DNA from: Segatella baroniae DSM 16972 = JCM 13447
GTDB lineage: Bacteria; Bacteroidota; Bacteroidia; Bacteroidales; Bacteroidaceae
Direction of reading: 5' to 3'
NCBI RefSeq assembly: GCF_000426585.1
Contig: NZ_AUFQ01000002.1
Coordinates: 266,357 to 330,356, forward strand
DNA: 64,000 nt
The first letter of the stretch is position 1. Each line of letters opens with the position of its first letter. Positions 43,821-52,693 of this stretch are shown one piece after another. Below the pieces are notes generated by a model. It was not told the origin of the DNA. It saw only the letters and a list, made by a program, of their open reading frames with translations, and did not search any database. A program made the translations under genes and the position numbers.

Positions 43821-44146
43821 GGCGGCGCAGACGGTATGGCTTCATGGGTGAGGACGACGACCCCATGAGCAACGTGGGCAACCTTTTCGACGCGGCGATG
43901 GTGTTTGCCGTGGCGCTGATGGTGGCCCTCGTGACACGTTACAGCATGACGGAGATGTTCTCGAAAGATGATTTCACGATGGTGAAGAACCCGGGAAAGG
44001 AGAACATGGAGATTATCTCGAAGGAGGGAAAGAAAATCAACCGCTACACGCCGTCGAAGAATCAGAACGCCAAAGGCTCGCGAGGAAAGAAGGTGGGCGT
44101 AGCTTATGAGCTGGACAACGGCGAGATCATCTATGTGCCGGAATGA
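43817..44146 (+). CDS. DUF2149 protein, HmuV position
   Basis: 109 residues. The conserved DDDPMSNVGNLFDAAMVFAVALMVALV has one membrane helix, as in ExbD/TolR-like partners, and the C-terminal periplasmic part ends GVAYELDNGEIIYVPE. It overlaps the ExbB-like gene by 4 bp (ATGA), consistent with a paired ExbB/ExbD-like motor. It is the last gene of the hmu-type operon. Confidence 0.87.
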   Translation: MRRRRRYGFMGEDDDPMSNVGNLFDAAMVFAVALMVALVTRYSMTEMFSKDDFTMVKNPGKENMEIISKEGKKINRYTPSKNQNAKGSRGKKVGVAYELDNGEIIYVPE

Positions 44147-44149
44147 AAG

Positions 44150-44210
44150 AAAGGTAAAAAGGTGGCCCTTGGAAAGGTAAAAAGGTAAAAAGGCCTTTTT
44201 AGCCTTTTAG
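44150..44210. repeat. GGTAAAA repeats after the hmu-type operon
   Basis: aaaggtaaaaaggtggccct then aaaggtaaaaaggtaaaaag and GGCCTTTTTAGCC. It is related to the purine-rich runs at 26.4 and 35.2 kb. It may help end the hmu transcript, but no clean terminator hairpin with a T-run is visible. Confidence 0.45.
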
Positions 44211-44831
44211 AGTGTGTAAAGTAAACCGTGTCGGGTCGGTGCATGGGAGCATAGCCATGGTGCATTGCGCACTACCGCCTTGGCGGTTGGTCCTTTTAGA
44301 GGGCGGGGTTGCGAGCGAAGCGAGCTACCCTGCCTGGTTTGCGGCGGAGACATCTAGGCCGAAGGTCTTGGTCTTTTTTACGTTTGTGGTGGGATGTTGT
44401 CGGGTGTAAAGGGTGAGCCGTCGGAATTGTCAATGGCTTTTGAAGCATGCAAAGGCATGAGCGACAAGGGCGAATATGAAGGGTATGGTTGCCGGCGGCT
44501 ACCCCTGGATGGCGGGTGGGCAGACTCGCCCGACGGTACCCGAGGCTTTCCTGCGGGCGTTGAAGCCGGCGGCTTCACCTCCTGCACAGCTTGCGACAGG
44601 CATTTCTTGATACCCAATGGTTCATTGCACCATGACCATATACCAATGAACCGATTTGGGATAAAAGGACCAAGACCTTCGGCCTAGATGTCTCCGCCGC
44701 AAACCAGGCAGGGTAGCTCGCTTCGCTCGCAACCCCGCCCTCTAAAAGGACCAACCGCCAAGGCGGTAGTGCGCAATGCACCATGGCTATGCTCCCATGC
44801 ACCGACCCGACACGGTTTGCTTTACACGCTC
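44211..44831. mobile_element. Non-coding element with about 170-bp near-identical inverted arms, copy 2
   Basis: The left arm (about 44211-44383) and the reverse complement of the right arm (about 44661-44831) are almost identical, starting GTGTAAAGYAAACCGTGTC and ending near CCGAAGGTCTTGGTC. The interior of about 280 bp holds a GAAGCCGGCGGCTTC palindrome, GCGACAGGCATTTCTTGA and GTGAGCCGTCGGAATTGTC, all also found inverted in the 12.7-13.6 kb element. No gene can be supported; the short frames on both strands are by-products of the arms. The arms could fold into a very long RNA or DNA hairpin. Confidence 0.82.
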
Positions 44832-44871
44832 TCGTTTCCCGGGGTTCGGAAAGTCCGCCGTCATTTGCCGG

Positions 44872-45076
44872 GACGTTTGCCCACATTGGGCATTCAACAT
44901 CTGTTTTGCCTTGACGTTTGCTCAAGTTGAGCATTTAACATCTGTCTTGCTTTGACGTTTGCTCAAGTTGAGCATTTAACATCTGTCTTGCTTTGACGTT
45001 TGCTCAAGTTGAGCATTTAACATCTGTCTTGCTTTGACGATTTCTCCCGCCGCGCATTCAACGTCTGTTTTGACGT
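44872..45076. repeat. Five tandem 41-bp units with a conserved hairpin
   Basis: Units start at 44872, 44913, 44954, 44995 and 45036. Units 2-4 are identical and hold TGCTCAA-G-TTGAGCA. Unit 1 has TGCCCA-CAT-TGGGCA in the same place, so both arms changed together and the pairing was kept. Unit 5 is decayed. There is no reading frame of interest. Confidence 0.85.
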
Positions 45077-45116
45077 GACATCTTCCGAGCCACGATTTTC
45101 GATTTTCGAGAGTGTG

Positions 45117-45314
45117 TTGTTGGCTTCCATCATCATTCATTCGTTGATTCTCCCTCCTTTGGGAGGGTCGGGGTGGGTTTTTCAGTTGTGATTGTACTGC
45201 TGTTGGCTTCCTCTGTCTTATATTGAAATTCTTCGAGAGGTCAGAAGAGAAACTCCCATGTCTTTCTTGGCCGCCTGCGGCCCCTATGTCTTTGTCCTTG
45301 CTGCTCGAAAAACA
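45117..45314 (-). repeat. About 200-bp dispersed repeat, copy 2
   Basis: Reverse-complement match to 12541-12746, including TTTGTCCTTGCTGCTCGAAA, a GTTGTGATTGTACTGCTGTT block and the CTCCCTCCTTTGGGAGG palindrome at about 45152-45170. Here it is separated from the inverted-arm element by the 41-bp array. Confidence 0.8.
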
Positions 45315-45360
45315 GAGAGTGTAAAGTGAACCGACCTGACACGGTTCACTTTACACTCTC
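45315..45360. repeat. Perfect 18-bp hairpin made of element ends
   Basis: GAGAGTGTAAAGTGAACC, a 10-nt loop GACCTGACAC, GGTTCACTTTACACTCTC. The sequence is the tip of the element arm (GTGTAAAG...GGTCGG/CGACCTGACAC), so this looks like a copy deleted down to its ends. From here to 45480 I see nothing else. Confidence 0.7.
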
Positions 45361-45481
45361 AATCCCCAACAACTGGTCGCTTTGGCATGAAGGCTTGCGC
45401 TTCAAATCCCAACAATCAATTTGAGTTGAAGGGATAAAAAACAAAAAAGGACAGAACAATCGCATGGAAAAGCGAAAGGCA

Positions 45482-45535
45482 AATCACTCAGAAAGAACGA
45501 TGAAGAGCTATCATAGTCGTTCTTTCGGAGTGATT
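45482..45535 (-). terminator. Long hairpin downstream of the GH18 operon
   Basis: 19-nt arms, 18 of 19 paired (AATCACTC-x-GAAAGAACGA with its complement), with a 16-nt loop, 38 bp after the GH18 stop. Only a weak T-run follows (TTTGCCTTTCGCTTTT). It is the probable end of the susC-susD-GH18 transcript. Confidence 0.65.
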
Positions 45536-45573
45536 CTTTCAGCCGAGCCTCTTGTCAAGATTGACGATGGGCG

Positions 45574-47025
45574 CTACTGGTGCAGCAACCACTTGACGGC
45601 CTGCTCCGTGGCAGCCACGTCGCTGACGGCGCGAGGCATGTAGCCGAGGGGCGCGTCGCGCTTGTAAAGGACGGTGCGGACATGCTTGTCGTAGTTGTGG
45701 CGATAGAAGTCGGTGTACCACTTCCAGGTGGTCGCCGTGTCGGCATGGAGAGCCAGGTAGCTGCCACGGGCCTGGTCGATGTATTTCTCGAAGTCGGCAC
45801 GGGCCTCGGCCGGCCACTCGTCGGGCTGCAGGCCGGCGTCATAGACGAGATGATAGCGGTCGAAGAGGCGGGGCGTGTAGGCGTCGCCCTTGCGGAAAGC
45901 CTCAACCTCGAAGCCGTTGGAGGCACCCATGCGGTTCAAGGCGTCGAGCGCGGCCGGGTCGTCGCCAGCCGTGAGCAGCAACACGCGTTTCTGCGGCACC
46001 GTCGCACGGCCGTTCCGCATGAGCGAAAGGTGGATGGTGCGCATCAGGTCGAGCTGCGCGTTGTCTTCGGTCGTCTCCCAATACATGCCGCCCAGCAGGC
46101 CCCGATCGATGATGTACTGGCACTTGGCGGCGATGGAACGGGGATTCTCGGCGCCCCATACGAGCTGGCCCGACCAGTCGGTGAGGTAAGGCACCTGGCC
46201 GACAGCGTCCCAATGTTCTTGGTAGAGGCCAGCCGTGTAGCCCGTCTTCATGTACTTGTCGAGGATGGCATTGCCGTGATCGCCACGTCCGTAGAGCGGC
46301 ATGCCGAGGCAGAGTTTCTCCTTGGGCACGCCATTACGGATGTGAGCCTCAACGGCTTCGCTAACGGTGATGCGACCCGAGAGGGGCGAGCGGAAGAGCG
46401 TTGTGTGATGTTGGGGCGGATTGGCCACGTCGTAAGCCATGATGTTGACAAAGTCCATGTACTTGATACAGGCCGGGAAATCGACATACTTGCCATCGGC
46501 GATGGTGGCACAGGTGAGGAGTTTGTCCTTGCCCAGCACCTTACGCAGGTCGCGCATCAAGAGAGTGAAGTTCTTGGTGTCGTCGGGCGACGAGGAGATT
46601 CCGGCCTCGCTGCTCGTGGGATATTCCCAATCGATGTCGATACCGTCGAGTCCATACTCCTTGACGATGCGTCCGCAGTCGCGCGCAAAGGCCATGCGGC
46701 ATTTGGCATTGGCGGCCATTTCGGAGAAGTTACCACTGGACCAACCGCCTACCGATAGCTGAATTTTCAGACCGGGCTTCAGCTTTTTCAAGCCCACCAC
46801 TTTCTTCAGGAACTCCGGATTCTGCACATCGCAGCCGTCGAAGGTCTTGTTTACATGACCGAAAGCATAGTTGATATTGGTCATGAGCGACGGGTCGGGC
46901 AGGCGCAGGTCGGTCCATGAGCACACGTAGGCTACCACAATTTTCTGCTTGGGCTGAGCCGTCACGGCACCGAAGGCCGGCAACAGCAGACAGGCAAGCA
47001 AGATGCGGGAGAGAAATTTCATCAT
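45574..47025 (-). CDS. GH18 glycoside hydrolase with C-terminal ThuA-like domain
   Basis: 483 residues from the ATG at 47025 (next ATG 47022). Signal peptide to about residue 23. The GH18 barrel has KIQLSVGGWSSGNFSEM and the catalytic DGIDIDWEYP (Asp127, Asp130, Asp132, acid Glu134), then YMDFVNIMAYDV. Chitinase or endo-beta-N-acetylglucosaminidase activity on chitin or N-glycan cores is expected. Residues from about 345 (KRVLLLTAGDDPAALDAL, HLVYDAGLQPDEW, GSYLALHADTATTWKWY) look like a ThuA/glutamine-amidotransferase-like domain, an uncommon partner for GH18. It is the last gene of the second SusC/SusD operon, 122 bp after susD. Confidence 0.87.
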   Translation of the reverse strand: MMKFLSRILLACLLLPAFGAVTAQPKQKIVVAYVCSWTDLRLPDPSLMTNINYAFGHVNKTFDGCDVQNPEFLKKVVGLKKLKPGLKIQLSVGGWSSGNFSEMAANAKCRMAFARDCGRIVKEYGLDGIDIDWEYPTSSEAGISSSPDDTKNFTLLMRDLRKVLGKDKLLTCATIADGKYVDFPACIKYMDFVNIMAYDVANPPQHHTTLFRSPLSGRITVSEAVEAHIRNGVPKEKLCLGMPLYGRGDHGNAILDKYMKTGYTAGLYQEHWDAVGQVPYLTDWSGQLVWGAENPRSIAAKCQYIIDRGLLGGMYWETTEDNAQLDLMRTIHLSLMRNGRATVPQKRVLLLTAGDDPAALDALNRMGASNGFEVEAFRKGDAYTPRLFDRYHLVYDAGLQPDEWPAEARADFEKYIDQARGSYLALHADTATTWKWYTDFYRHNYDKHVRTVLYKRDAPLGYMPRAVSDVAATEQAVKWLLHQ

Positions 47026-47147
47026 GATGATTGAGGATTTGTTGTGGAATGAAATGAAAAAAGAATGAGAGGATGTGCCCAAACAAGCACATCCTCTTCC
47101 TATAGTCTAATGCGTGGGCAGGCAAGTGTGCCTTTTATCCCTCCACA

Positions 47148-49097
47148 TTATTTCTTGATGGCCCACCACAATGGAGTCATCATGGTATTTTGCTCTGCTC
47201 CCAACAACTTCAGAGCATTCTGATATTGTTCTTTGTCAGAGTTTTCAAATACAGAGGGGTATCTCATGCGCTGTGTGAAGTGATACCATTTCTGTCCATT
47301 CTTGTAGCTGTCAGGCGCGAAGAGGCCGTCGAAATCAGAACCGGTTTGGGTCGTTTCGTTTCCAGGCACTTCAAAGAACGGCAATCCCAGGCGACGACGG
47401 TCGTTCCAACTTTGAACCACACCATAAGGCGTATTGGCGATATACTTCTGCGTGATGATCTTGGTGAGCTTGTCGTTGAGCTTATGACCCTTGTACAGAA
47501 TCTTGCTTGCGTCAGGATAGTGGTAAGTCATCTTCTTGGCTTCTTTGGTATAGCCGTCTTTATAGTCAGCTTCAAAGTCTGTCGGCTCCGTCGTATGGTC
47601 GAAGTTGACCGATGTGCCTACTCTGTTGTAGTTGGTGGAAGCAAGGTATTTGTCGGCATATTTGTCAAGGCCGTAATAGGTAAAGTTGACTTTCACACCC
47701 TTTTCGTATGCCGCTTTGGCCGTCATCGGGGTCGTCCAACCGTAAACTGCACCTTCGGCCAGCAGGAAGCAGGTCTCCCAAGGAGCCATCCAAATGCGCT
47801 TCTTGCTGTTGTTGCGGTATTCCTTGCTGAGCATGGGCGTCGTGTCCCACGCGTTGTTCAACACCTGGTTGAACGCAAATGTTTCAGGATTCCACGCACT
47901 GCGTGAGCCGGCAGGGTAGCCGTTCCACGTAAAGGCTGCGTCAACCTTCACCAGAATCTTTTTCTTATCCTTGTCTGTGGGGTCAATCATACCATATTTC
48001 GCATGGTTCTTTTTCCCTTGTGCTGCCTGGTCAGGCCAGTTGGTTGCGGTTGTATCATTGGTAAGACACCACACCACCAAAGCGCGCGGGTCGAGATATT
48101 CGGGAATGCCGTCCATCCACAACTGCTTGGTCGGATTGTCGGTCAGGGCCGGAAAATGCTTCTCATATTTTTCGCCCACATAGGTCATTGGCTTGGTGTG
48201 CTTTTCCAAGTCGGGACGAATCGTTTTCACGGGAACATCTCCCAAACCGGCCAAAAGGTTGCACATGGTTGACGAGATGCAGTGGTCGCTCCATCCGCGG
48301 TTCATCACCCCTTCATAGGCAGACCATCCGCCATTCTCTTGAAAACCGAACAGGTCGCCGGCTTCGGTCAGGAGCGGCAGCTTTGCAGCCTCTTCAAACT
48401 CGCTCTTGGCTTTCGCGTTGTCCACTTCCGTCAACTGGAGCGCATAGCGCAGGCGCAGGCTGTTGGCGAGTTTCTGCCATTGTGTGGCGTTGTATTTGAA
48501 GGCAGGGTCGCCCTTAGCTTCTGCGTCTGTCGGGGTTACCTTCAAATCAAGCGAACTACTTGCTTCTTTCAGTTCGGTGAAGAAGAAGTCGAAGACCTCT
48601 TTCTCCGAATTGAATTTGGGAGCCACGCCGGAGAAAGCATTGAGAGGATAAGGACCGAAGGAGTTTACGAAATCGGCAATCAGCATGACACGCCATATAC
48701 GTGCTATCTGCTTTACGTTCTTATAGAATCCTATTTCGTGGTCGTTCGAGCCCTTGTTCTTGTCCGCCAGCTCGATGGCCGCAGTCGCGCTTTTAATCCA
48801 GTTTGAAGAATAGGTGTACAAACGGTCGTTGAATTGATCGTTGTATCTTGCGGTGGCACCCATGGTGTTTTCGCCCACGACACGGGCGATGGAAGCCCAG
48901 TTGTAGACGAACACACGCTCGGCGATGTCCGGGTCCATCTGTGCCTCATAGAAAGACTTGTTCAATGAATAGTCGGGATGCACGGCGTCGTCGCCAGCAG
49001 CCGACGGGTCGACGTTGATTTCTTCGAAATCGGAACAAGAGCCTAACATGGCGACAGCCAATGCTGCCATTGACAAAATTTTATATGTTGCTTTCAT
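47148..49097 (-). CDS. SusD-like outer-membrane lipoprotein (SusD_2 type)
   Basis: 649 residues. Lipoprotein signal with MLGSC lipobox (Cys21), then SDFEEINVDPSAAGDD. It contains the NVDP start and aromatic-rich helical layout of the SusD-like-2 branch, and ends ALKLLGAEQNTMMTPLWWAIKK. It binds the substrate of the SusC partner, whose gene ends 21 bp upstream. With the GH18 enzyme downstream, an N-acetylglucosamine-containing glycan is the likely ligand. Confidence 0.9.
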   Translation of the reverse strand: MKATYKILSMAALAVAMLGSCSDFEEINVDPSAAGDDAVHPDYSLNKSFYEAQMDPDIAERVFVYNWASIARVVGENTMGATARYNDQFNDRLYTYSSNWIKSATAAIELADKNKGSNDHEIGFYKNVKQIARIWRVMLIADFVNSFGPYPLNAFSGVAPKFNSEKEVFDFFFTELKEASSSLDLKVTPTDAEAKGDPAFKYNATQWQKLANSLRLRYALQLTEVDNAKAKSEFEEAAKLPLLTEAGDLFGFQENGGWSAYEGVMNRGWSDHCISSTMCNLLAGLGDVPVKTIRPDLEKHTKPMTYVGEKYEKHFPALTDNPTKQLWMDGIPEYLDPRALVVWCLTNDTTATNWPDQAAQGKKNHAKYGMIDPTDKDKKKILVKVDAAFTWNGYPAGSRSAWNPETFAFNQVLNNAWDTTPMLSKEYRNNSKKRIWMAPWETCFLLAEGAVYGWTTPMTAKAAYEKGVKVNFTYYGLDKYADKYLASTNYNRVGTSVNFDHTTEPTDFEADYKDGYTKEAKKMTYHYPDASKILYKGHKLNDKLTKIITQKYIANTPYGVVQSWNDRRRLGLPFFEVPGNETTQTGSDFDGLFAPDSYKNGQKWYHFTQRMRYPSVFENSDKEQYQNALKLLGAEQNTMMTPLWWAIKK

Positions 49098-49118
49098 ATT
49101 GTTCTTTATATTAAGTTT

Positions 49119-52100
49119 TTAGAAACCAAGTGAAACATTGAAGATGAACGTGCGTGACGTGGGAGGAGCCGCATATTCGAAGCCCGTTGCGTTCGTGTTG
49201 GTCGCAAAGACCGATTCCGGGTCGACACCGTGCAGATGGCTCTTCAACATCAATACGTTGTTGCAGGAAACACCAAGCTTGACTTGTTGCAACAACATGT
49301 TCTTTGGTTTGAAGCTGTATGACAGCGAAACGTTGCGCAGGCGCACGTTCGTTGCGGAATAGAGGTTGGCTTCGCCGATACCCAGGTTTCCGGCACCGGT
49401 TACGGCCGCCCAATATTGCTGCTGCGTGATTTCCTTCGTGTTTGCGGTATAACCACCCTTTCCGTCAGCTATCACGCCGTCCACAACCAGCTTCTCGCGC
49501 TTGCCGCCGGGAGCGGTGACGGCAGCGACACCATTTTTCTGGAGCAACATGTTGGAACCGGAGAAGATGTGACCGCCGAACCGACCGTCGATCATGAAGC
49601 TCAACGCGAAGTTCTTGTAGGTGAAAGTGTTGGTCCATCCCAAGAGACAGTCGGCCTGCTGGTCGCCAATCTTCTTGACTTTCGGGTCGGCCTGTGGAAG
49701 ACCGTTTGCGTTGAGCAGCAGCTTGCCATAGTCTGGACTCTTCTCGTCGGTGACGCGGAGGTATGTGGTTCCCCAGATTTCACCATAGTTTCCACCAGCC
49801 TTGGCAATGATTTTCATATTGTCATAGCCACCGAGGATGTACTCTTCGATACCATCGGTGAACTTGATGATCTTGTTCTTGTTGTTCGAGAAGTTCACCT
49901 GGGTGTCCCAACGGAAGTCTCTTGTCAATACAGGGTTGGCGTTGAGCATGATTTCAAAACCTGAGTTCTGGATGTCACCCGCATTGATTTTCCTCTGCTC
50001 GTAACCGGACAAGGAGTTCATCGGCAGGTTCAGCAACTGGCGGCGTGCGTTGGATTTGTACCAAGCCACGTCAAGTCCCAAACGATTGTTCAAGAAACGG
50101 ATTTCCAAACCGGCCTCCCATGAAGAAATCAACTCGCTGCGCACGTTGCTGTCATACAGCGTGGAACCCATTGAGGCTCCGACACCTTCTGTATACGGTA
50201 TGCTGCCAATGGAATAAGTGTTGTAGAGTTGATAGGGGTCAAGGTCGTTACCCACCTGCGCGAACGAAACGCGCGCCTTCGCGTAGCTGAACCACTTGGG
50301 AAGCGGGTTGTCCATCTTGTTCAACATGTCGCTGACCACCCATGAAGCACTGACAGACGGATAGAAATAAGAGCGGTTGTCCTTGCTCAATGTGGAAGAC
50401 CAGTCGTTGCGGAAGGTTCCTTCGAGAAAAGCCCAGCCGTCATAGTTGACGCTCAACGAACCGTAAACGGAGTTGGTCTTGCGATGGCTGTACGAAGGAC
50501 TTACCGTAAGGTCAGAGTTCTTGCCATTTTTCAACCAGAACAGGTTTGGCGCGATGAGCTCTTTGAGCGAGTTGGAGAGGCCCGTGCTCTTGCGTTCCAT
50601 CAGGTTGCCACCCAATGTGACTACACCACCGAACTTGCCGATTACGTTGTCTTTCTGCGCGGTGAGCAACAGGCTGAAGTTGTTCTCGTAGAACTTTTGC
50701 TCGCCGAACGAGTACTTGCCTGTCTTGGACGAAGGACTTCCGGCATACAGCTTGGTCTCGCTTTCGGTGAAATACATGTCGCTTCCGGCTTTCGCCTCTG
50801 CGCTCAGCCAGTCGGTGAACTGGTATTTCAGAGCGAAGTTCAGCAAGAAACGGTTGCGGGTGTCTTCGTTCGTGTTGTAGTCTTTTGACCAATAGGGGTT
50901 CTGACCGTTACCTTTCTCCCACCAGTACATGTTTCCGTTCTCAGGATTGACAGCTTGTTTGAACTGTCTGATGTCCAACGAAATGGGCATGGCGAACATG
51001 TTGTAGAAATAGTTGTTGACATTGGCACCCGATATAGGACGGTTCTTGGCGTAGGAACGGATGTACTGTATCTTGGCGTCAAGGCTCCACCGGTCGTCGT
51101 TGCCGAAGTTGGTGAAGATGCGCGACATCAAGTTGGTGCGGTTGTATTTCGCTCCAGGAATCTTGCTGCCGTCGTCCATGCGCGTACCTGAAACATAGAC
51201 TGACGTCTTGTTGAATTGCTGCGAGAAAGCTGCGCTCTCAACCAAGTTGACACCCGTCTTGAAGAAGTTCTTCACGTTGTCGAAGTACTGCATGTTCTGT
51301 TCCTTGCCAGCCCAGTCGGTATATTTCTGTCCGGCAATCTCCGGTCCCCAGTTGCTTCCCGACGTAGGGTTGTGGATACCTTCGCTACCCTGTCCGAAAG
51401 TCGTCTGACGGTCAGGGGTGAGGAAGAGTCCTTCGATGGACAGGGAAGAGGAGATGGTGATACCGAGTCCTTTCGACTTGGACCCCTTCTTGGTTGTAAT
51501 CAGGATGACGCCGTTGCCCGCACGCGAGCCATAGAGAGCCGCGGCCGACGCGCCTTTCAACACGGAGAGCGACGCAATGTCCTCCGAATTGATATCCGCC
51601 AGACCGTTACCCATGTCGGTTCCTGGATTCCAGAAGTCGTTGTTGCCCGTTCCGGTGAAGTTGTCCAACGGCACTCCGTCGACAACAATCAGCGGTTGGT
51701 TCGTACCCGTCACGGAGCTGCTACCACGCAACTGAATCTTCGACGATCCGGCAGGGCCGTTGCTTGAGCGGATGATCTGCAAACCGGAAACCTGACCCGT
51801 CAGCGCGTTGGCCAAGTTGTTTTCTCGGGCAGCCACCAGCTGGTCGCCTTTCACCTCCTGAATGGCATAACCCAATGCTTTCTTCTCACGTCTGATACCG
51901 AGGGCGGTCACCACAACCTCATCGATACTCTTGCTGTCTTCCTTCAAGACGATGTTCATCTCTCCCCGACTTGAAGCGGCTACTTCCTGGGCGGTATATC
52001 CGATGTACGAGATTTTGAGCTTTGAACCAGCCGCTACGTCGATGGAGAACTTTCCATTGACGTCTGTGACAGTTGCCTTCTTGGTTCCGACAGCGGCGAC

Positions 52101-52328
52101 GGTCACGCCGACAAGCGGCTCTCCACTGGCGTCGGTAACAACTCCTCTGATTGCGGTCGACTTTTGTTGTGCAACATTGCTTTCAGGGGAAACTGCTGCT
52201 GACGCAGACACGCAGACAGAACCACTTACTAAAAATCCGAACGCAAGCGCCAACACCTTCGTATTGGCCGGCAATGGACAATGCCAAGACTGGAAGCGTT
52301 CCAAATAAGTTAACTTGGACTTTTTCAT
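49119..52328 (-). CDS. SusC/RagA TonB-linked outer-membrane transporter
   Basis: 1069 residues. A long signal region (to about residue 45) is followed by the regulatory Ig-like domain IRGVVTDASGEPLVGVTV, the SusC box SIDEVVVTALGIRREKKALG, the plug with NSEDIASLSVLKGASAAALYG, and a barrel ending RTFIFNVSLGF. Unlike the first SusC it has no STN domain. It imports oligosaccharides for the GH18 system. Upstream, a TACCTTTA box at 52391-52384 may be its -7 element. The lower GC of this PUL compared with its neighbours hints at a separate origin. Confidence 0.95.
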   Translation of the reverse strand: MKKSKLTYLERFQSWHCPLPANTKVLALAFGFLVSGSVCVSASAAVSPESNVAQQKSTAIRGVVTDASGEPLVGVTVAAVGTKKATVTDVNGKFSIDVAAGSKLKISYIGYTAQEVAASSRGEMNIVLKEDSKSIDEVVVTALGIRREKKALGYAIQEVKGDQLVAARENNLANALTGQVSGLQIIRSSNGPAGSSKIQLRGSSSVTGTNQPLIVVDGVPLDNFTGTGNNDFWNPGTDMGNGLADINSEDIASLSVLKGASAAALYGSRAGNGVILITTKKGSKSKGLGITISSSLSIEGLFLTPDRQTTFGQGSEGIHNPTSGSNWGPEIAGQKYTDWAGKEQNMQYFDNVKNFFKTGVNLVESAAFSQQFNKTSVYVSGTRMDDGSKIPGAKYNRTNLMSRIFTNFGNDDRWSLDAKIQYIRSYAKNRPISGANVNNYFYNMFAMPISLDIRQFKQAVNPENGNMYWWEKGNGQNPYWSKDYNTNEDTRNRFLLNFALKYQFTDWLSAEAKAGSDMYFTESETKLYAGSPSSKTGKYSFGEQKFYENNFSLLLTAQKDNVIGKFGGVVTLGGNLMERKSTGLSNSLKELIAPNLFWLKNGKNSDLTVSPSYSHRKTNSVYGSLSVNYDGWAFLEGTFRNDWSSTLSKDNRSYFYPSVSASWVVSDMLNKMDNPLPKWFSYAKARVSFAQVGNDLDPYQLYNTYSIGSIPYTEGVGASMGSTLYDSNVRSELISSWEAGLEIRFLNNRLGLDVAWYKSNARRQLLNLPMNSLSGYEQRKINAGDIQNSGFEIMLNANPVLTRDFRWDTQVNFSNNKNKIIKFTDGIEEYILGGYDNMKIIAKAGGNYGEIWGTTYLRVTDEKSPDYGKLLLNANGLPQADPKVKKIGDQQADCLLGWTNTFTYKNFALSFMIDGRFGGHIFSGSNMLLQKNGVAAVTAPGGKREKLVVDGVIADGKGGYTANTKEITQQQYWAAVTGAGNLGIGEANLYSATNVRLRNVSLSYSFKPKNMLLQQVKLGVSCNNVLMLKSHLHGVDPESVFATNTNATGFEYAAPPTSRTFIFNVSLGF

Positions 52329-52657
52329 TTTTACATTGTTTGGTTTTTAATTATATATATTAAGGCAAATTTTGAGCGCTGTAAAGGTAATGTGTTGTAA
52401 CTGATACAGTATCTTTTTATTCGTTAAATATATCTAAAAGGCCGCCTATCAGGCGAATTATACCACAAAATGCCTATTTCCAAGCGACGCATGAGTGCCC
52501 CAAACAGACTTTCATACGCCAAAAACGACGACTTCAAGACCTAATATACGCGCAGCCCGTGCTTCTCATCCGAAGCTCCGCATATATATAATTAGGTATA
52601 GCTTAACGTTGTGTAAATTCGTATCTCTATCACAGTATTCCATTGTAGTCCGGTATT

Positions 52658-52691
52658 GTTCTACGGATAATCATTAAATAATCCGTAGAAC
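52658..52691. repeat. Perfect 11-bp inverted repeat next to the AbiEii remnant
   Basis: GTTCTACGGAT, AATCATTAAATA, ATCCGTAGAAC: perfect arms, AT-rich 12-nt centre. It lies just before the gene fragment at 52694 and may be an end or scar of an inserted element. The rest of 52330-52657 is AT-rich intergenic DNA with no gene seen. Confidence 0.55.
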
Positions 52692-52693
52692 AT

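Noticed and set aside
44211..44831. Insertion sequence with transposase
   Set aside because: The interior is about 280 bp with no transposase frame, and the arms are far longer than IS terminal repeats.
44212..44934. Small proteins ending or starting with VGSVHGSIAMVHCALPP
   Set aside because: The same peptide appears on both strands because the inverted arms repeat the DNA; this is a repeat artefact, not a gene family.
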